Source: an uncultured Archangium sp. (lineage in GTDB: Bacteria > Myxococcota > Myxococcia > Myxococcales > Myxococcaceae). From it: a DNA stretch of 24,473 bases. The notes beneath the pieces are model-generated. The model did no database searches, had not been told where the DNA came from, and was given only the letters and a program-made list of their open reading frames with translations. The stretch lies in the NCBI GenBank assembly GCA_946479335.1, contig CAMLFP010000037.1, positions 1 to 24,473 on the forward strand. The letters run 5' to 3'. Both the position numbers and the translations under genes were made by a program. Shown piece after piece: positions 7,463-14,664 of the stretch (position 1 is the first letter of the stretch; every line of letters starts with the position of its first letter).

Positions 7463-7471
7463 GGGCCGCGC

Positions 7472-7477
7472 ACCGTA
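7472..7477 (-). promoter_or_regulatory. -10-like TACGGT, near-leaderless promoter
   Basis: TACGGT on the minus strand is followed by GCGCGGCCC and then the ATG at 7462. There is no Shine-Dalgarno. The box followed by GC and a nine-base spacer repeats at four other starts. Confidence 0.45.
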
Positions 7478-7545
7478 GTGAACGCCCTCGACCACCGCCA
7501 CGTCGGCGTGGCGGACGCGGGTGGAGAAGCGCGGCGCTCCGACGC

Positions 7546-7551
7546 TACGCT
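7546..7551 (+). promoter_or_regulatory. -10-like TACGCT, near-leaderless promoter
   Basis: TACGCT is followed by GCCGCGCCC and the ATG at 7561. No Shine-Dalgarno is visible. It is paired back to back with the TACGGT box of the divergent gene, about 70 bp away. Confidence 0.48.
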
Positions 7552-7560
7552 GCCGCGCCC

Positions 7561-9519
7561 ATGGTCACGCTCACCGCGCTGCTCGTGCTGTGCGCCGCAC
7601 CACCGCCCCTGCGCGTCATCGTGAGGGCCGACGCCGACGAGTTCCTCGAACCGCAGGGCTCGCTGGTGACGCAGGAGCTGGAGCTGCTCGCCGCCTTCGC
7701 CGCCGCGCAGCAACGGCCGCTCGAGCTGGTGAAGGTCGACGCGGTGAAGGCGCTGCTCCCCGCGTTGCTCGACGGGAAAGGCGACGTCGTCGCCGATGGG
7801 CTGACGGTGACCGCGAGCCGGCAGAAGCTGGTGGCCTTCACGCGCCCCACGCGCACGGTGGACGAGGGGGTGGTGGGGCTGGCGTCGATGCAGCACCCGC
7901 CGATGAACGTCGCGGAGCTCGCTGGGCACCCGCGGGTGGTGCCGACCGCGAGCTCGTGGGCCGAGACCCTGCACGCGCTCCCCGGCGTGCAGGTGGTGGA
8001 GAAGGACAGCGCCGGCCGCTCCGACGCGTTGCTGTACGAGCTGACGCGCGGCGCGTTCGACTTGACGGTGCTCGATGACGCGCGGCTGGCGTCGATGCAG
8101 ACGTACCTGCCGCAGCTCAAAGCGCTCTTCCCCGTCGCCACCGGGCGGCCCATCGCGTTCGCGCTGCGGAAAGAAGACGTGCCGCTCCGCGAGAAGCTCG
8201 ACGCGTTCCTCATCGAGCACGCGTTCCGCGCCGGCGTGAGCAACGACCTGCGCGACCTGAGCGAGATGAAGAAGCGCGGCACGCTGCGGGTGCTGGTGCG
8301 CAACAACGCGGTGAGCTTCTTCGCGTACCGCGGCAATCGTGACGGGTTCGACTACGAGCTGGCGAAGGGCTTCGCGAAGTCACAGCGGCTGATGCTGGAG
8401 GTCATCATCGCGCCCTCGTACGACGCGCTCATCCCCATGCTGCAGGAGGGCCGCGGCGACCTCATCGCTGCCTCGTTCACCGCCACGCCGGAGCGCGAGA
8501 AGGCCATCTCCTTCAGCCGCCCGTACCTCCGCGTCTTGGAGTTCTTCGTACAGAAGAAGGGCGCACCGAAGCTGGACTCGTTCGAGGCGCTGCGCGGGCG
8601 CACCGTCACCGTGCGGCCGTCGTCGTCGTACGCGGAGAAGCTGCGGGCCCTCGCCGACCGCTACGGCTTCACGCTCGCCGACGCCGCGGAGACGGATGAG
8701 GTGGAAGACCTGCTGGCCGACGTCGCCGAGGGCCGCGTGGAGCTCACCGTCGCCGACGCGCACTTCTTTCAAGCCGAGGCGATGTTCCGCCCGACGCTCG
8801 AGGCGCCGCTCAAGCTGAGTGACGAGGAGGCGCCCATCGCCTTCGGCGTGCGCAAGGAGAACCCGGAGCTGCTCGCCGCGCTCGACGCGTTCGTGAAGCG
8901 CGTCTACCGGGGCGCTGAGTACAACATGCTCAAGAACCGCTGCTTCGGGGACCGGAGCGTGGTCGCGCAGGGCCATGAGCGCACCTCGCGCACCGGCAAG
9001 CTCTCGGAGTGGGACCCGCTCATCCGCCGGTACTCCGACCAATACGGCTTCGACTGGCGGCTGATGTCGGCGCAGGCGTGGCGCGAGTCGCGCTTCAACC
9101 CGAAGGCGAAGAGCTTCGCCGGCGCGCTGGGGTTGTTTCAGGTGATGCCCGCCACCGGCAAGGAGCTCGGCTTCACGCAGCTCACCAACCCCGAGCAGGG
9201 GACGCACGCCGGCATCAAGTACATGAGCCAACTGGTGAAGCGCTTCGAGCCCGACGTGCCGCTCGACGAGCGCGTGCGCTTCTCGCTCGCGGCGTACAAC
9301 GCGGGCCTGGGCCACGTGCAAGACGCGCGGCAGCTCGCTGAGGAGCTCCAGCTCGACCCGAACGTGTGGAGCGGCAACGTGGAGAAGGCGATGGCGCTGC
9401 TCTCGCAGCCACGCTGGGCGAAGCGGTCGCGCAGCGGGTTCTGCCGCTGTCAGGAGCCCGTCGATTACGTGCGCGTCATCGAGAACAAGTACGAGTCGTT
9501 CATCCAGCTCGTGAAGTAA
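7561..9519 (+). CDS. Lytic transglycosylase with two solute-binding domains (MltF-like)
   Basis: The 652-residue protein has a short N-terminal signal (MVTLTALLVLCAA), two tandem SBP_bac_3-type domains (about 17-235 and 240-457) and a C-terminal SLT lysozyme-like domain (about 480-640). In the SLT part the catalytic Glu is E509 (AQAWRESRFNPKA), followed by ALGLFQVMPATG (522-533) and AAYNAG (577-582). This layout resembles MltF, which cleaves the MurNAc-GlcNAc bond to give 1,6-anhydro products, but MltF carries one binding domain. The second domain has the canonical start RGTLRVLVRNNAVSFF and GFDYELAKGFAKS; the first is more divergent, so it may be regulatory. It would act in the periplasm on peptidoglycan. 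Its stop abuts the stop of the convergent gene with no gap. Confidence 0.9.
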   Translation: MVTLTALLVLCAAPPPLRVIVRADADEFLEPQGSLVTQELELLAAFAAAQQRPLELVKVDAVKALLPALLDGKGDVVADGLTVTASRQKLVAFTRPTRTVDEGVVGLASMQHPPMNVAELAGHPRVVPTASSWAETLHALPGVQVVEKDSAGRSDALLYELTRGAFDLTVLDDARLASMQTYLPQLKALFPVATGRPIAFALRKEDVPLREKLDAFLIEHAFRAGVSNDLRDLSEMKKRGTLRVLVRNNAVSFFAYRGNRDGFDYELAKGFAKSQRLMLEVIIAPSYDALIPMLQEGRGDLIAASFTATPEREKAISFSRPYLRVLEFFVQKKGAPKLDSFEALRGRTVTVRPSSSYAEKLRALADRYGFTLADAAETDEVEDLLADVAEGRVELTVADAHFFQAEAMFRPTLEAPLKLSDEEAPIAFGVRKENPELLAALDAFVKRVYRGAEYNMLKNRCFGDRSVVAQGHERTSRTGKLSEWDPLIRRYSDQYGFDWRLMSAQAWRESRFNPKAKSFAGALGLFQVMPATGKELGFTQLTNPEQGTHAGIKYMSQLVKRFEPDVPLDERVRFSLAAYNAGLGHVQDARQLAEELQLDPNVWSGNVEKAMALLSQPRWAKRSRSGFCRCQEPVDYVRVIENKYESFIQLVK

Positions 9520-10233
9520 TCAGGTCGAGTGCTCGACCGTCGTTACCTGCTCCAGCGCGCGCACGAAGCGCTTCGGCAGCGCGGGCATCTCAGCGTCGAA
9601 CGTACTCCCACCTCGGAGCCGGAAGCGCACGATGCTTCGGTCGGGACCCATCGCGGAGGCGACCAACACCGACTCGATGTCGCGGACCGCGACCACCGCC
9701 GCGCCCATACGCACGTGCCCCCGGGTGACCACCAGTCGCGGTGAACGCCAGACCAGCGCGGCGCACGCCAGCAGCAGCCCCAGCGGAAGCACCAGGAAGC
9801 CCGGGTGGAACGCTACTGCGAAGGCCGTGAGCGCGGCCATCAGGGCGCCCACCGCAACAAAGGGGAGCCGTTGCAGCGCGAGCCCCTCGAAGAGCACCGG
9901 GTACCTTGCGAGAACGTCGATGACGCTCTCCGCAGACATGGAGTGAAGGCCAAGCTGCTGGCCGCGAACGAGCGCGCGGGCGAGCAACGCGCCGCGCGCG
10001 TCACGAAAACGCTTGAGCACCAGTGTCAACGCTGGTGCTTGCTCCGCGAGCCGCTCGATCGCCTTCACAGCGTCTCGACTCTCCGCGCTGTCGCTCGTGA
10101 TCATCGCCTCGGCCAACTCCGAGACCACACCCTCCTCAAGCGCCTCGGTCGCGACCACCAATGAGGCGGTCGCAGCCTCGACGATCTCGAGCGCGCCTTC
10201 GAGCCGCACGCGCAGCTCGTCGAGCTCAGCCAA
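9520..10233 (-). CDS. Membrane protein with PH-like C-terminus, 237 aa, unknown role
   Basis: Not recognised. Residues 1-110 are helical and charged (ELRVRLEGALEIVEAATASL, DAVKAIERLAEQAPALTLVL). Two membrane helices follow (about 123-165, LPFVAVGALMAALTAFAVAF and GFLVLPLGLLLACAALVW). The last 70 residues (RLVVTRGHVRMGAAVVAVRDIESVLVA, then SIVRFRLRGG) look like a bacterial PH-type beta domain, which is inference from pattern. The start is a TTG that overlaps the histidine kinase stop by 8 bp, so it is likely the third gene of the PilZ-kinase operon. A downstream Met (MITSDSAES, about residue 44) is a possible alternative start. Confidence 0.75.
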   Translation of the reverse strand: MAELDELRVRLEGALEIVEAATASLVVATEALEEGVVSELAEAMITSDSAESRDAVKAIERLAEQAPALTLVLKRFRDARGALLARALVRGQQLGLHSMSAESVIDVLARYPVLFEGLALQRLPFVAVGALMAALTAFAVAFHPGFLVLPLGLLLACAALVWRSPRLVVTRGHVRMGAAVVAVRDIESVLVASAMGPDRSIVRFRLRGGSTFDAEMPALPKRFVRALEQVTTVEHST

Positions 10234-11644
10234 CGGGGAGCGTGACGCGGAAGATGGTGGCGCCGGGCTTCGACTCGAGGCTCAGCGTGCCGCGGTTCGC
10301 TTCGACCAGCTTCTTCGCGAGCGGCAGCCCGAGCCCGGTGCCCTGCTCTCGCGTGGTGAAGAACGGCTCGAAGATGCGCGCCTGCACATCAGCGGCAATG
10401 CCGGGCCCTTCATCGCGCACCTCGAGCACGTAGCTGCTGCCCTCCACGCGTCCGGCCAGTGTCACCGTCTTCCCGCGCGCGCTGGCCTGCACCGCGTTCT
10501 TCACCAGGTTCACCAGCGCGCTCGTCAGCAGGCTCTCATCGATGCGCACCGTCGCGTCGGCGGCGTTCACCTCCAGCGTCACGCCACGATTCTCCGCCTC
10601 GCCCGCGAGGTGCTTCGCCGCCGCGTTCGCCACCTTCGCCGCCGGCAGCGCCTCCAACGTCACCTTCTGCTCGCGCGCGAACGCGAGGAAGTCGTCGACG
10701 ATGCGCTTCAAGTACCCCAGCTCGCGGCGGATCTTCTCGAGGTGCGACGATGCCTCCTGCACGTCGGGCTTCGCGCCCTTGAGTTCTTCGTCCAGCAACC
10801 CGGCGAACAGCTCCATGCCGCCGAGCGGGTTCTTCACCTCATGCGCCACACCGCCGAGCATCAGCTTGAGCTGCGTGTCGCGGCTCTCGAGCTTGAGGCG
10901 CATCGCGTCGAGTTCGCGCGCGAGGATGCCGAGCTCCTTCGGGCCCTCGGCGGTCACCGGCGTCGTCAGGTCGCCACCGCCGATGCGCAGCGCCGCCGAC
11001 ACCATGCGCTCCAGCGGAGACGCCAGCGCGCGCGCCATCAACAACGCCGCGGCCGCGAGCAGCAACAAGGTCACCACCGCGAGCGCGATGAACGCGTTGC
11101 GCAGCTGCCGCAGCGGGCCGAAGAACGCCGCGCTGCCCTCCACCGCCACCACGCCCACCACGCGTTCGCCGTCGAGCAGCGGCGCGTAGCCGGTCTTGTA
11201 GAGCTGCCCGTCGTTGCCCTCGAAGAGCACCTGGCTCGACGACAGCTTCCCCTCGAAGACGCGCGTGAGCTCGCGCTCGTCGCGCAGCAACTCCACCGCC
11301 TCGGCGCCGGGCGTCAACGCCCCTCCCACGTCAAGCCGCGCGTGGCGTTGCGCATCGACCACGAAGATGCGCCGGGCCCGGGTGCGCGCCCTCGCCTCCT
11401 GCAGCTGCGCGTTCAGCGCGCGCCACGTGCGGCTGCCCTCGCCCGCTTCATCACCGGGTTCGATGGACAGCACGCGCTCGGCCTTCAAGTCAGCCGCCAC
11501 CGCCGCGGCCACCGCCGACAACGAGCGCCCCAGCTCCTCTTCGAGCGCCGCGCGGCTGGCGCGAAAGAGGAGGAACCCGCCGGCCGACAGCACCAGGAGC
11601 GCCGGCACCAGGAACGCCAGCAACAACCGCGCGCGGAGGTTCAT
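10226..11644 (-). CDS. Membrane sensor histidine kinase
   Basis: The 472-residue protein has a first membrane helix (about 6-28), a periplasmic sensor (30-180, with a dCache/PAS-like stretch RRIFVVDAQRHARLDVGG), a second helix (about 183-203), a HAMP linker (204-258) and a kinase core. H268 in GGVAHEVKNPLGGMELF is the phosphorylated His; the ATPase motifs are N383 (VNLVKNAVQAS), DEGPGI (411-416), FEPFFTT (425-431) and GTGLGL (435-440), all intact. No response regulator lies next to it, so its partner is encoded elsewhere. The ATG overlaps the stop of the PilZ gene by one base (TGATG), and its own stop overlaps the next gene. Confidence 0.95.
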   Translation of the reverse strand: MNLRARLLLAFLVPALLVLSAGGFLLFRASRAALEEELGRSLSAVAAAVAADLKAERVLSIEPGDEAGEGSRTWRALNAQLQEARARTRARRIFVVDAQRHARLDVGGALTPGAEAVELLRDERELTRVFEGKLSSSQVLFEGNDGQLYKTGYAPLLDGERVVGVVAVEGSAAFFGPLRQLRNAFIALAVVTLLLLAAAALLMARALASPLERMVSAALRIGGGDLTTPVTAEGPKELGILARELDAMRLKLESRDTQLKLMLGGVAHEVKNPLGGMELFAGLLDEELKGAKPDVQEASSHLEKIRRELGYLKRIVDDFLAFAREQKVTLEALPAAKVANAAAKHLAGEAENRGVTLEVNAADATVRIDESLLTSALVNLVKNAVQASARGKTVTLAGRVEGSSYVLEVRDEGPGIAADVQARIFEPFFTTREQGTGLGLPLAKKLVEANRGTLSLESKPGATIFRVTLPVG

Positions 11645-12012
11645 CAGTTGCGCGTGGTGGAGCGCGTCGCGCAGATCTCCGCGATGAGCGCCATCGACTC
11701 GTCGTCGAAGTTGATGAACTCGATGCCCATGCCCGCGGGGCGCGACGCGTCACCGGGCGGGTTGACGCGCACCACGCGGCCCATGCCCTCGATGAGGCGG
11801 CTGCCGTCGCGCAGCGAGAACTGGATGTAGATGATGGCCCCCTGCTCTCGCGGCGCGTCGGTGCGGATGAAGATGCCCCCCGGCGAGATGTTCAGCGAGT
11901 ACTCCGCGAGGAAGTCTTCGAAGGTGTCGAAGCGGAACTGCACCAGCACGTTGAGCGGAGTTCTCGGGTGCTTTCGTTTCTCGGCGCCGGGGCCATCTGC
12001 TTCGTCACTCAT
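11644..12012 (-). CDS. PilZ domain protein, TIGR02266-like, 122 aa
   Basis: A single PilZ domain fills the protein. The c-di-GMP-binding pattern is present: RKHPR (13-17, the RxxxR arm) and NISPGGIF (41-48, fitting [DN]xSxxG). The C-terminal part (GRVVRVNPP, AGMGIEFINF) is typical of the TIGR02266 set common in myxobacteria. It probably senses c-di-GMP and, being first in an operon with a histidine kinase, may adjust that kinase; this link is inference. A TATGGT box lies nine bases before the ATG and no Shine-Dalgarno is visible. Confidence 0.93.
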   Translation of the reverse strand: MSDEADGPGAEKRKHPRTPLNVLVQFRFDTFEDFLAEYSLNISPGGIFIRTDAPREQGAIIYIQFSLRDGSRLIEGMGRVVRVNPPGDASRPAGMGIEFINFDDESMALIAEICATRSTTRN

Positions 12013-12021
12013 CGCGGCGGC

Positions 12022-12027
12022 ACCATA
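12022..12027 (-). promoter_or_regulatory. -10-like TATGGT, near-leaderless promoter
   Basis: TATGGT on the minus strand, then GCCGCCGCG, then the ATG of the PilZ gene at 12012. This is the presumed promoter of the PilZ-kinase-membrane protein operon. No -35 at 16-18 bp was found. Confidence 0.48.
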
Positions 12028-12060
12028 GCGCGAGCCGGGGAGCTGTGCGGGTGGTGCAAG

Positions 12061-12651
12061 TCAGGGCGCCCACGAGGTGCGCGAGAGCCGCGACGAGACC
12101 AGCGTCACCAGCGCGGTGAGGCCGGTCCACGCGGTGAGGTGGTAGTGCAGCACGTGCGCCGCGTCGCCGCCGCACATCAGCTCGCCCAGCACCGCGCCGG
12201 TCACGCCTGCCGCCAGGCCCGCGCACAGCGCGCGCACCCACGACGGCGCCATCGAGCGCAGCAGCCACAGCGCGGTCGCCACCGCCGGCACCGCCGCCAA
12301 CACGTGCAGCACCGTGCACAGCCATTCGTTCGCGGGGTTCGACTCCGGGCCGGTGTCGCGCGTCAGCACCAGCGCCAGGCTGGCGAGCACCGCGGCGCCC
12401 GCGCCCGCCCACCGCAGCCCGCCGTGCCCGGGGCGCGACGACGCGAAGGCCAGCCACAGCCCGCTCAAGAGGAGCGGAATGAGCGTCACCCGCCACTCGA
12501 GGTCCTTGCCCGCGAGGCCTGCCACCAGCGCCACCAGCCCGGCGGTGCCCAGCGACGCGAGCACCAGCATCAGCGCGCGACGGCTCCAGCCGATGCGCGG
12601 CTTCTGGGCTTCAGCCAACATCGCCGCGCGCGCGGCATTGAGCGCGTTCAC
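12061..12651 (-). CDS. Likely membrane anti-sigma factor, NrsF/DUF1109-like
   Basis: The 196-residue protein has about six membrane helices (around ALMLVLASLGTAGLVALVAG, VTLIPLLLSGLWLAFAS, GAGAAVLASLALVL, LHVLAAVPAVATALWLL, GLAAGVTGAVLGELM and WTGLTALVTLVS) and a short cytosolic N-terminus. Conserved-looking LCTVLH and MCGGDAAHVLHYHL stretches carry Cys and His in the way of the NrsF/DUF1109 type of anti-sigma factors. The GTG start overlaps the sigma factor stop (GTGA), the classic sigma/anti-sigma layout. The call rests on topology and coupling; sequence alone does not prove sigma binding. Confidence 0.75.
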   Translation of the reverse strand: MNALNAARAAMLAEAQKPRIGWSRRALMLVLASLGTAGLVALVAGLAGKDLEWRVTLIPLLLSGLWLAFASSRPGHGGLRWAGAGAAVLASLALVLTRDTGPESNPANEWLCTVLHVLAAVPAVATALWLLRSMAPSWVRALCAGLAAGVTGAVLGELMCGGDAAHVLHYHLTAWTGLTALVTLVSSRLSRTSWAP

Positions 12652-13211
12652 AACAACTCTCCCAGCTCGGTCTTCAACTGCTCATAGCCCCGGTGCGCAC
12701 GGATGCGCGCCGCGGTGGAGGTGATGCCCAGGATCTGCGCGATCTCCTCGAAGCTCAGGCCCTCCACCTTGTGCAGCACCACCACTTCGCGCTGCGACTC
12801 GGGCAGCTTCGCGAACGCGGCGTTGATGCGCTTGCGCGCGCCGGGGTCGGAGTGCGCGGGCGTCACGAAGGGCTCCGGCGCCTCCTCACCCAGCACCTCC
12901 ACGCCCTGCCGCACGCGCCGCATGTTCCCGCGGGCTGCGTTGGCGGCGATGGTCAACAGCCACGGCCACACCTTGCCGCCCTTCTGGAAGCGGTCGACGC
13001 TGCGCACCACCGACAAGAAGGTCTGCTGCAGGAGGTCGTCGGCCAGCGCCCCGTCGCCGCGCACCATGCGCACCAGGAAACCATGCACGCCCTTCGCGTG
13101 GCGGTTGAACAACGCCTCCAGCGCGCGCGTGTCTCCTTGGCGGAACTGCTCCATCAGCACCTCGTCAGGGACGGATGACGTCACCTCACTGGTACCTACG
13201 CGTGGACTCAT
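12648..13211 (-). CDS. ECF RNA polymerase sigma factor
   Basis: The 187-residue protein has a sigma-2 region (about 27-98: ALEALFNRHAKGVHGFLVRM, ALADDLLQQTFLSVVRSVDRF, VWPWLLTIAANAARGNMRR) and a sigma-4 region (about 130-180: LPESQREVVVLHKVEGLSFEEIAQILG, with the helix-turn-helix ITSTAARIRAHRGYEQLK). The ATG at 13211 (MSPRVGT) is preferred to a GTG at 13235. The stop overlaps the anti-sigma GTG by four bases. No obvious ECF -35 (GGAAC) lies upstream, so autoregulation is not shown. The upstream gap carries a 10-bp direct repeat. Confidence 0.95.
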   Translation of the reverse strand: MSPRVGTSEVTSSVPDEVLMEQFRQGDTRALEALFNRHAKGVHGFLVRMVRGDGALADDLLQQTFLSVVRSVDRFQKGGKVWPWLLTIAANAARGNMRRVRQGVEVLGEEAPEPFVTPAHSDPGARKRINAAFAKLPESQREVVVLHKVEGLSFEEIAQILGITSTAARIRAHRGYEQLKTELGELL

Positions 13212-13224
13212 TTCGTGTTTCCCG

Positions 13225-13258
13225 GGGGCGCACACATAGCAACATGACGGGGCGCACA
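13225..13258. repeat. Direct repeat GGGGCGCACA in divergent promoter region
   Basis: GGGGCGCACA occurs at 13225-13234 and 13249-13258, 24 bp apart start to start. It sits between the sigma factor start (13211) and the divergent gene at 13298, so it may be a pair of protein-binding sites. In such GC-rich DNA a chance repeat cannot be ruled out. Confidence 0.25.
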
Positions 13259-13284
13259 GGGGTGCGACCTGCGCAACCGTGCAT

Positions 13285-13290
13285 TACGCT
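13285..13290 (+). promoter_or_regulatory. -10-like TACGCT, leaderless promoter
   Basis: TACGCT ends 7 nt before the GTG at 13298. The hexamer is identical to that before the transglycosylase gene. No Shine-Dalgarno is seen. Confidence 0.45.
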
Positions 13291-13297
13291 GGGCTTC

Positions 13298-13780
13298 GTG
13301 AGGCGCATCCATCTTCACCAGACGCGCGGCGACTGCGTCACCATCGACGTGCGGGCCGACCTCGAGCGCATGGCCGCGTGGGCGGCGGCGTTGGTGGTGA
13401 TGGCCTCCCTGAACGTCTGGCTGGGCGCCCCGCTGTGGCTGCTGGCCCTCGACGCAGTGGTGCTCCCGGTCATCGTCATCGGGCTGCGCCGCGCCGCCAC
13501 GCGCCGTCACCGCACGCTGGTGCGCGCGCAGGGTCGCCTGCTCCTCGACGGGGAGCCGCTGGAGATGGCCCGCGTCGAGCTGCGCGTGCGCAACTGGCCG
13601 CTGACGAAGGTGCCGCGCGGCTACTCGCTGTCGCTGTGGGTGATGACGGCCAGCGGCCCCGAAGACCTGCCGGTGGGCCACTTCGTCACCATGCTCGACG
13701 CCACCGCGCGCAGCGGCCTGCTGGAAGACTTCGTGCAGCGCGACAGCGCCCAACGGCACCGCCCGTTGACGCTCAAGTGA
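13298..13780 (+). CDS. Small membrane protein, unknown, 160 aa
   Basis: No family recognised. The GTG at 13298 is preferred over upstream in-frame codons (reading back to 13175 would overlap the divergent sigma gene) because the TACGCT box lies seven bases before it. Two membrane helices (about 27-42, MAAWAAALVVMASLNVWLG, and about 46-62, LWLLALDAVVLPVIVIGL) are followed by a basic turn (RRAATRRHRTLV) and a cytosolic beta-rich domain of about 85 residues (GRLLLDGEPLEMARVELRV, YSLSLWVMTASGPEDLPVG). The C-terminal part may be a PH-like fold. It is followed 71 bp later by the acyltransferase gene. Confidence 0.78.
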   Translation: MRRIHLHQTRGDCVTIDVRADLERMAAWAAALVVMASLNVWLGAPLWLLALDAVVLPVIVIGLRRAATRRHRTLVRAQGRLLLDGEPLEMARVELRVRNWPLTKVPRGYSLSLWVMTASGPEDLPVGHFVTMLDATARSGLLEDFVQRDSAQRHRPLTLK

Positions 13781-13836
13781 GGCGCGGCCCGCGGCGCGAG
13801 GGGAGAAGTTCTTCGAGACCTCAACCGCCGCGCGCG

Positions 13837-13842
13837 TAAGCT
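13837..13842 (+). promoter_or_regulatory. -10-like TAAGCT, near-leaderless promoter
   Basis: TAAGCT is followed by GCGCCGCTC and the ATG at 13852. It would drive the acyltransferase and SDR genes. No -35 match and no Shine-Dalgarno were found. Confidence 0.45.
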
Positions 13843-13851
13843 GCGCCGCTC

Positions 13852-14664
13852 ATGGCCCGCGACGAAGCAGTCAGCGCTCTGGTCGAGAGACTCGAGCTGC
13901 CCTTCAACCAGTACGGCGTCGACCCCTACGGCATCTCCAAGAAGCACCTCGCCATCGGGTTCTCGATTCTGGCGTTCCTCTACCGGCGCTACTTCCGCGT
14001 GAAGGCGGTGGGCATCGAGCACGTGCCCAAGCGCGGCCGCGCGATGCTGGTGGGCAACCACTCCGGCGGCTACGCGCTCGACGGCGCGATGGTGCTGACC
14101 TCGATGATGCTGGAGATGGACCCGCCGCGCCTCGCGCAGGGCATGGTGGAGAAGTTCCTGAACGAGCTGCCGGTCTCCAGCCTGTGGAGCTCGCGCATGG
14201 GCCAGCTCACCGGCCTGCCGGAGCACGCCGAGCGGCTGCTCAACGACGAGCGGCTGTTGATGGTCTTCCCCGAGGGCGCGAAGGGCACCGCCAAGCTCTT
14301 CAAGGAGCGCTACTCGCTGGTGGAGTTCGGCACCGGCTTCATCCGCCTCGCGCTGAAGACGAAGACGCCCATCGTGCCGCTGGGTTTCGTGGGCGGCGCC
14401 GACGCGGTGCCCACCATCCACAACTCCGCGACGCTGGGGAAGCTGCTGGGCGTGCCCTACGTGCCGGTGACGCCGTACGGCATCGCCGCGCCGCTGCCCG
14501 CGAAGCTGGTGGTGCACTACGGCGAGCCGATGCACTTCACCGGCACCGGTGACGAAGAAGACGCCGTGGTGAAGCGCTACGTCGAGCAGGTGAAGGAGCG
14601 CATCGCGCAGTTGATTGAAGCCGCCCGCGCGGATCGCCGCGGAGAACAGGGGCGTGCGCGATGA
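13852..14664 (+). CDS. PlsC-like lysophospholipid acyltransferase family protein
   Basis: The 270-residue protein carries the acyltransferase blocks: VGNHSGGYALDGAMV (catalytic H70 and D77, spaced six residues apart rather than the HX4D of classic PlsC), a substrate-binding FPEGAKG (139-145) and a late IVPLGFVGGADA (174-185). The wider spacing is typical of a subfamily near MGAT/DGAT-like LPLATs, which is from memory. A single hydrophobic stretch (about 31-46, KHLAIGFSILAFLY) would hold it at the membrane. It should transfer an acyl chain to a lysophospholipid or similar acceptor; the exact acceptor is unknown. Its stop overlaps the ATG of the SDR gene (ATGA), implying a joint job in lipid or envelope synthesis. 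Confidence 0.88.
   Translation: MARDEAVSALVERLELPFNQYGVDPYGISKKHLAIGFSILAFLYRRYFRVKAVGIEHVPKRGRAMLVGNHSGGYALDGAMVLTSMMLEMDPPRLAQGMVEKFLNELPVSSLWSSRMGQLTGLPEHAERLLNDERLLMVFPEGAKGTAKLFKERYSLVEFGTGFIRLALKTKTPIVPLGFVGGADAVPTIHNSATLGKLLGVPYVPVTPYGIAAPLPAKLVVHYGEPMHFTGTGDEEDAVVKRYVEQVKERIAQLIEAARADRRGEQGRAR

Noticed and set aside
10013..11830. A 605-codon plus-strand frame opposite the histidine kinase
   Set aside because: Its translation is low-complexity Arg/His/Ala, and the opposite strand encodes a kinase with all motifs intact.
13175..13297. Extending the small membrane protein upstream to 13175
   Set aside because: This would overlap the divergent sigma gene, adds a non-conserved-looking basic segment, and ignores the TACGCT box before the GTG at 13298.
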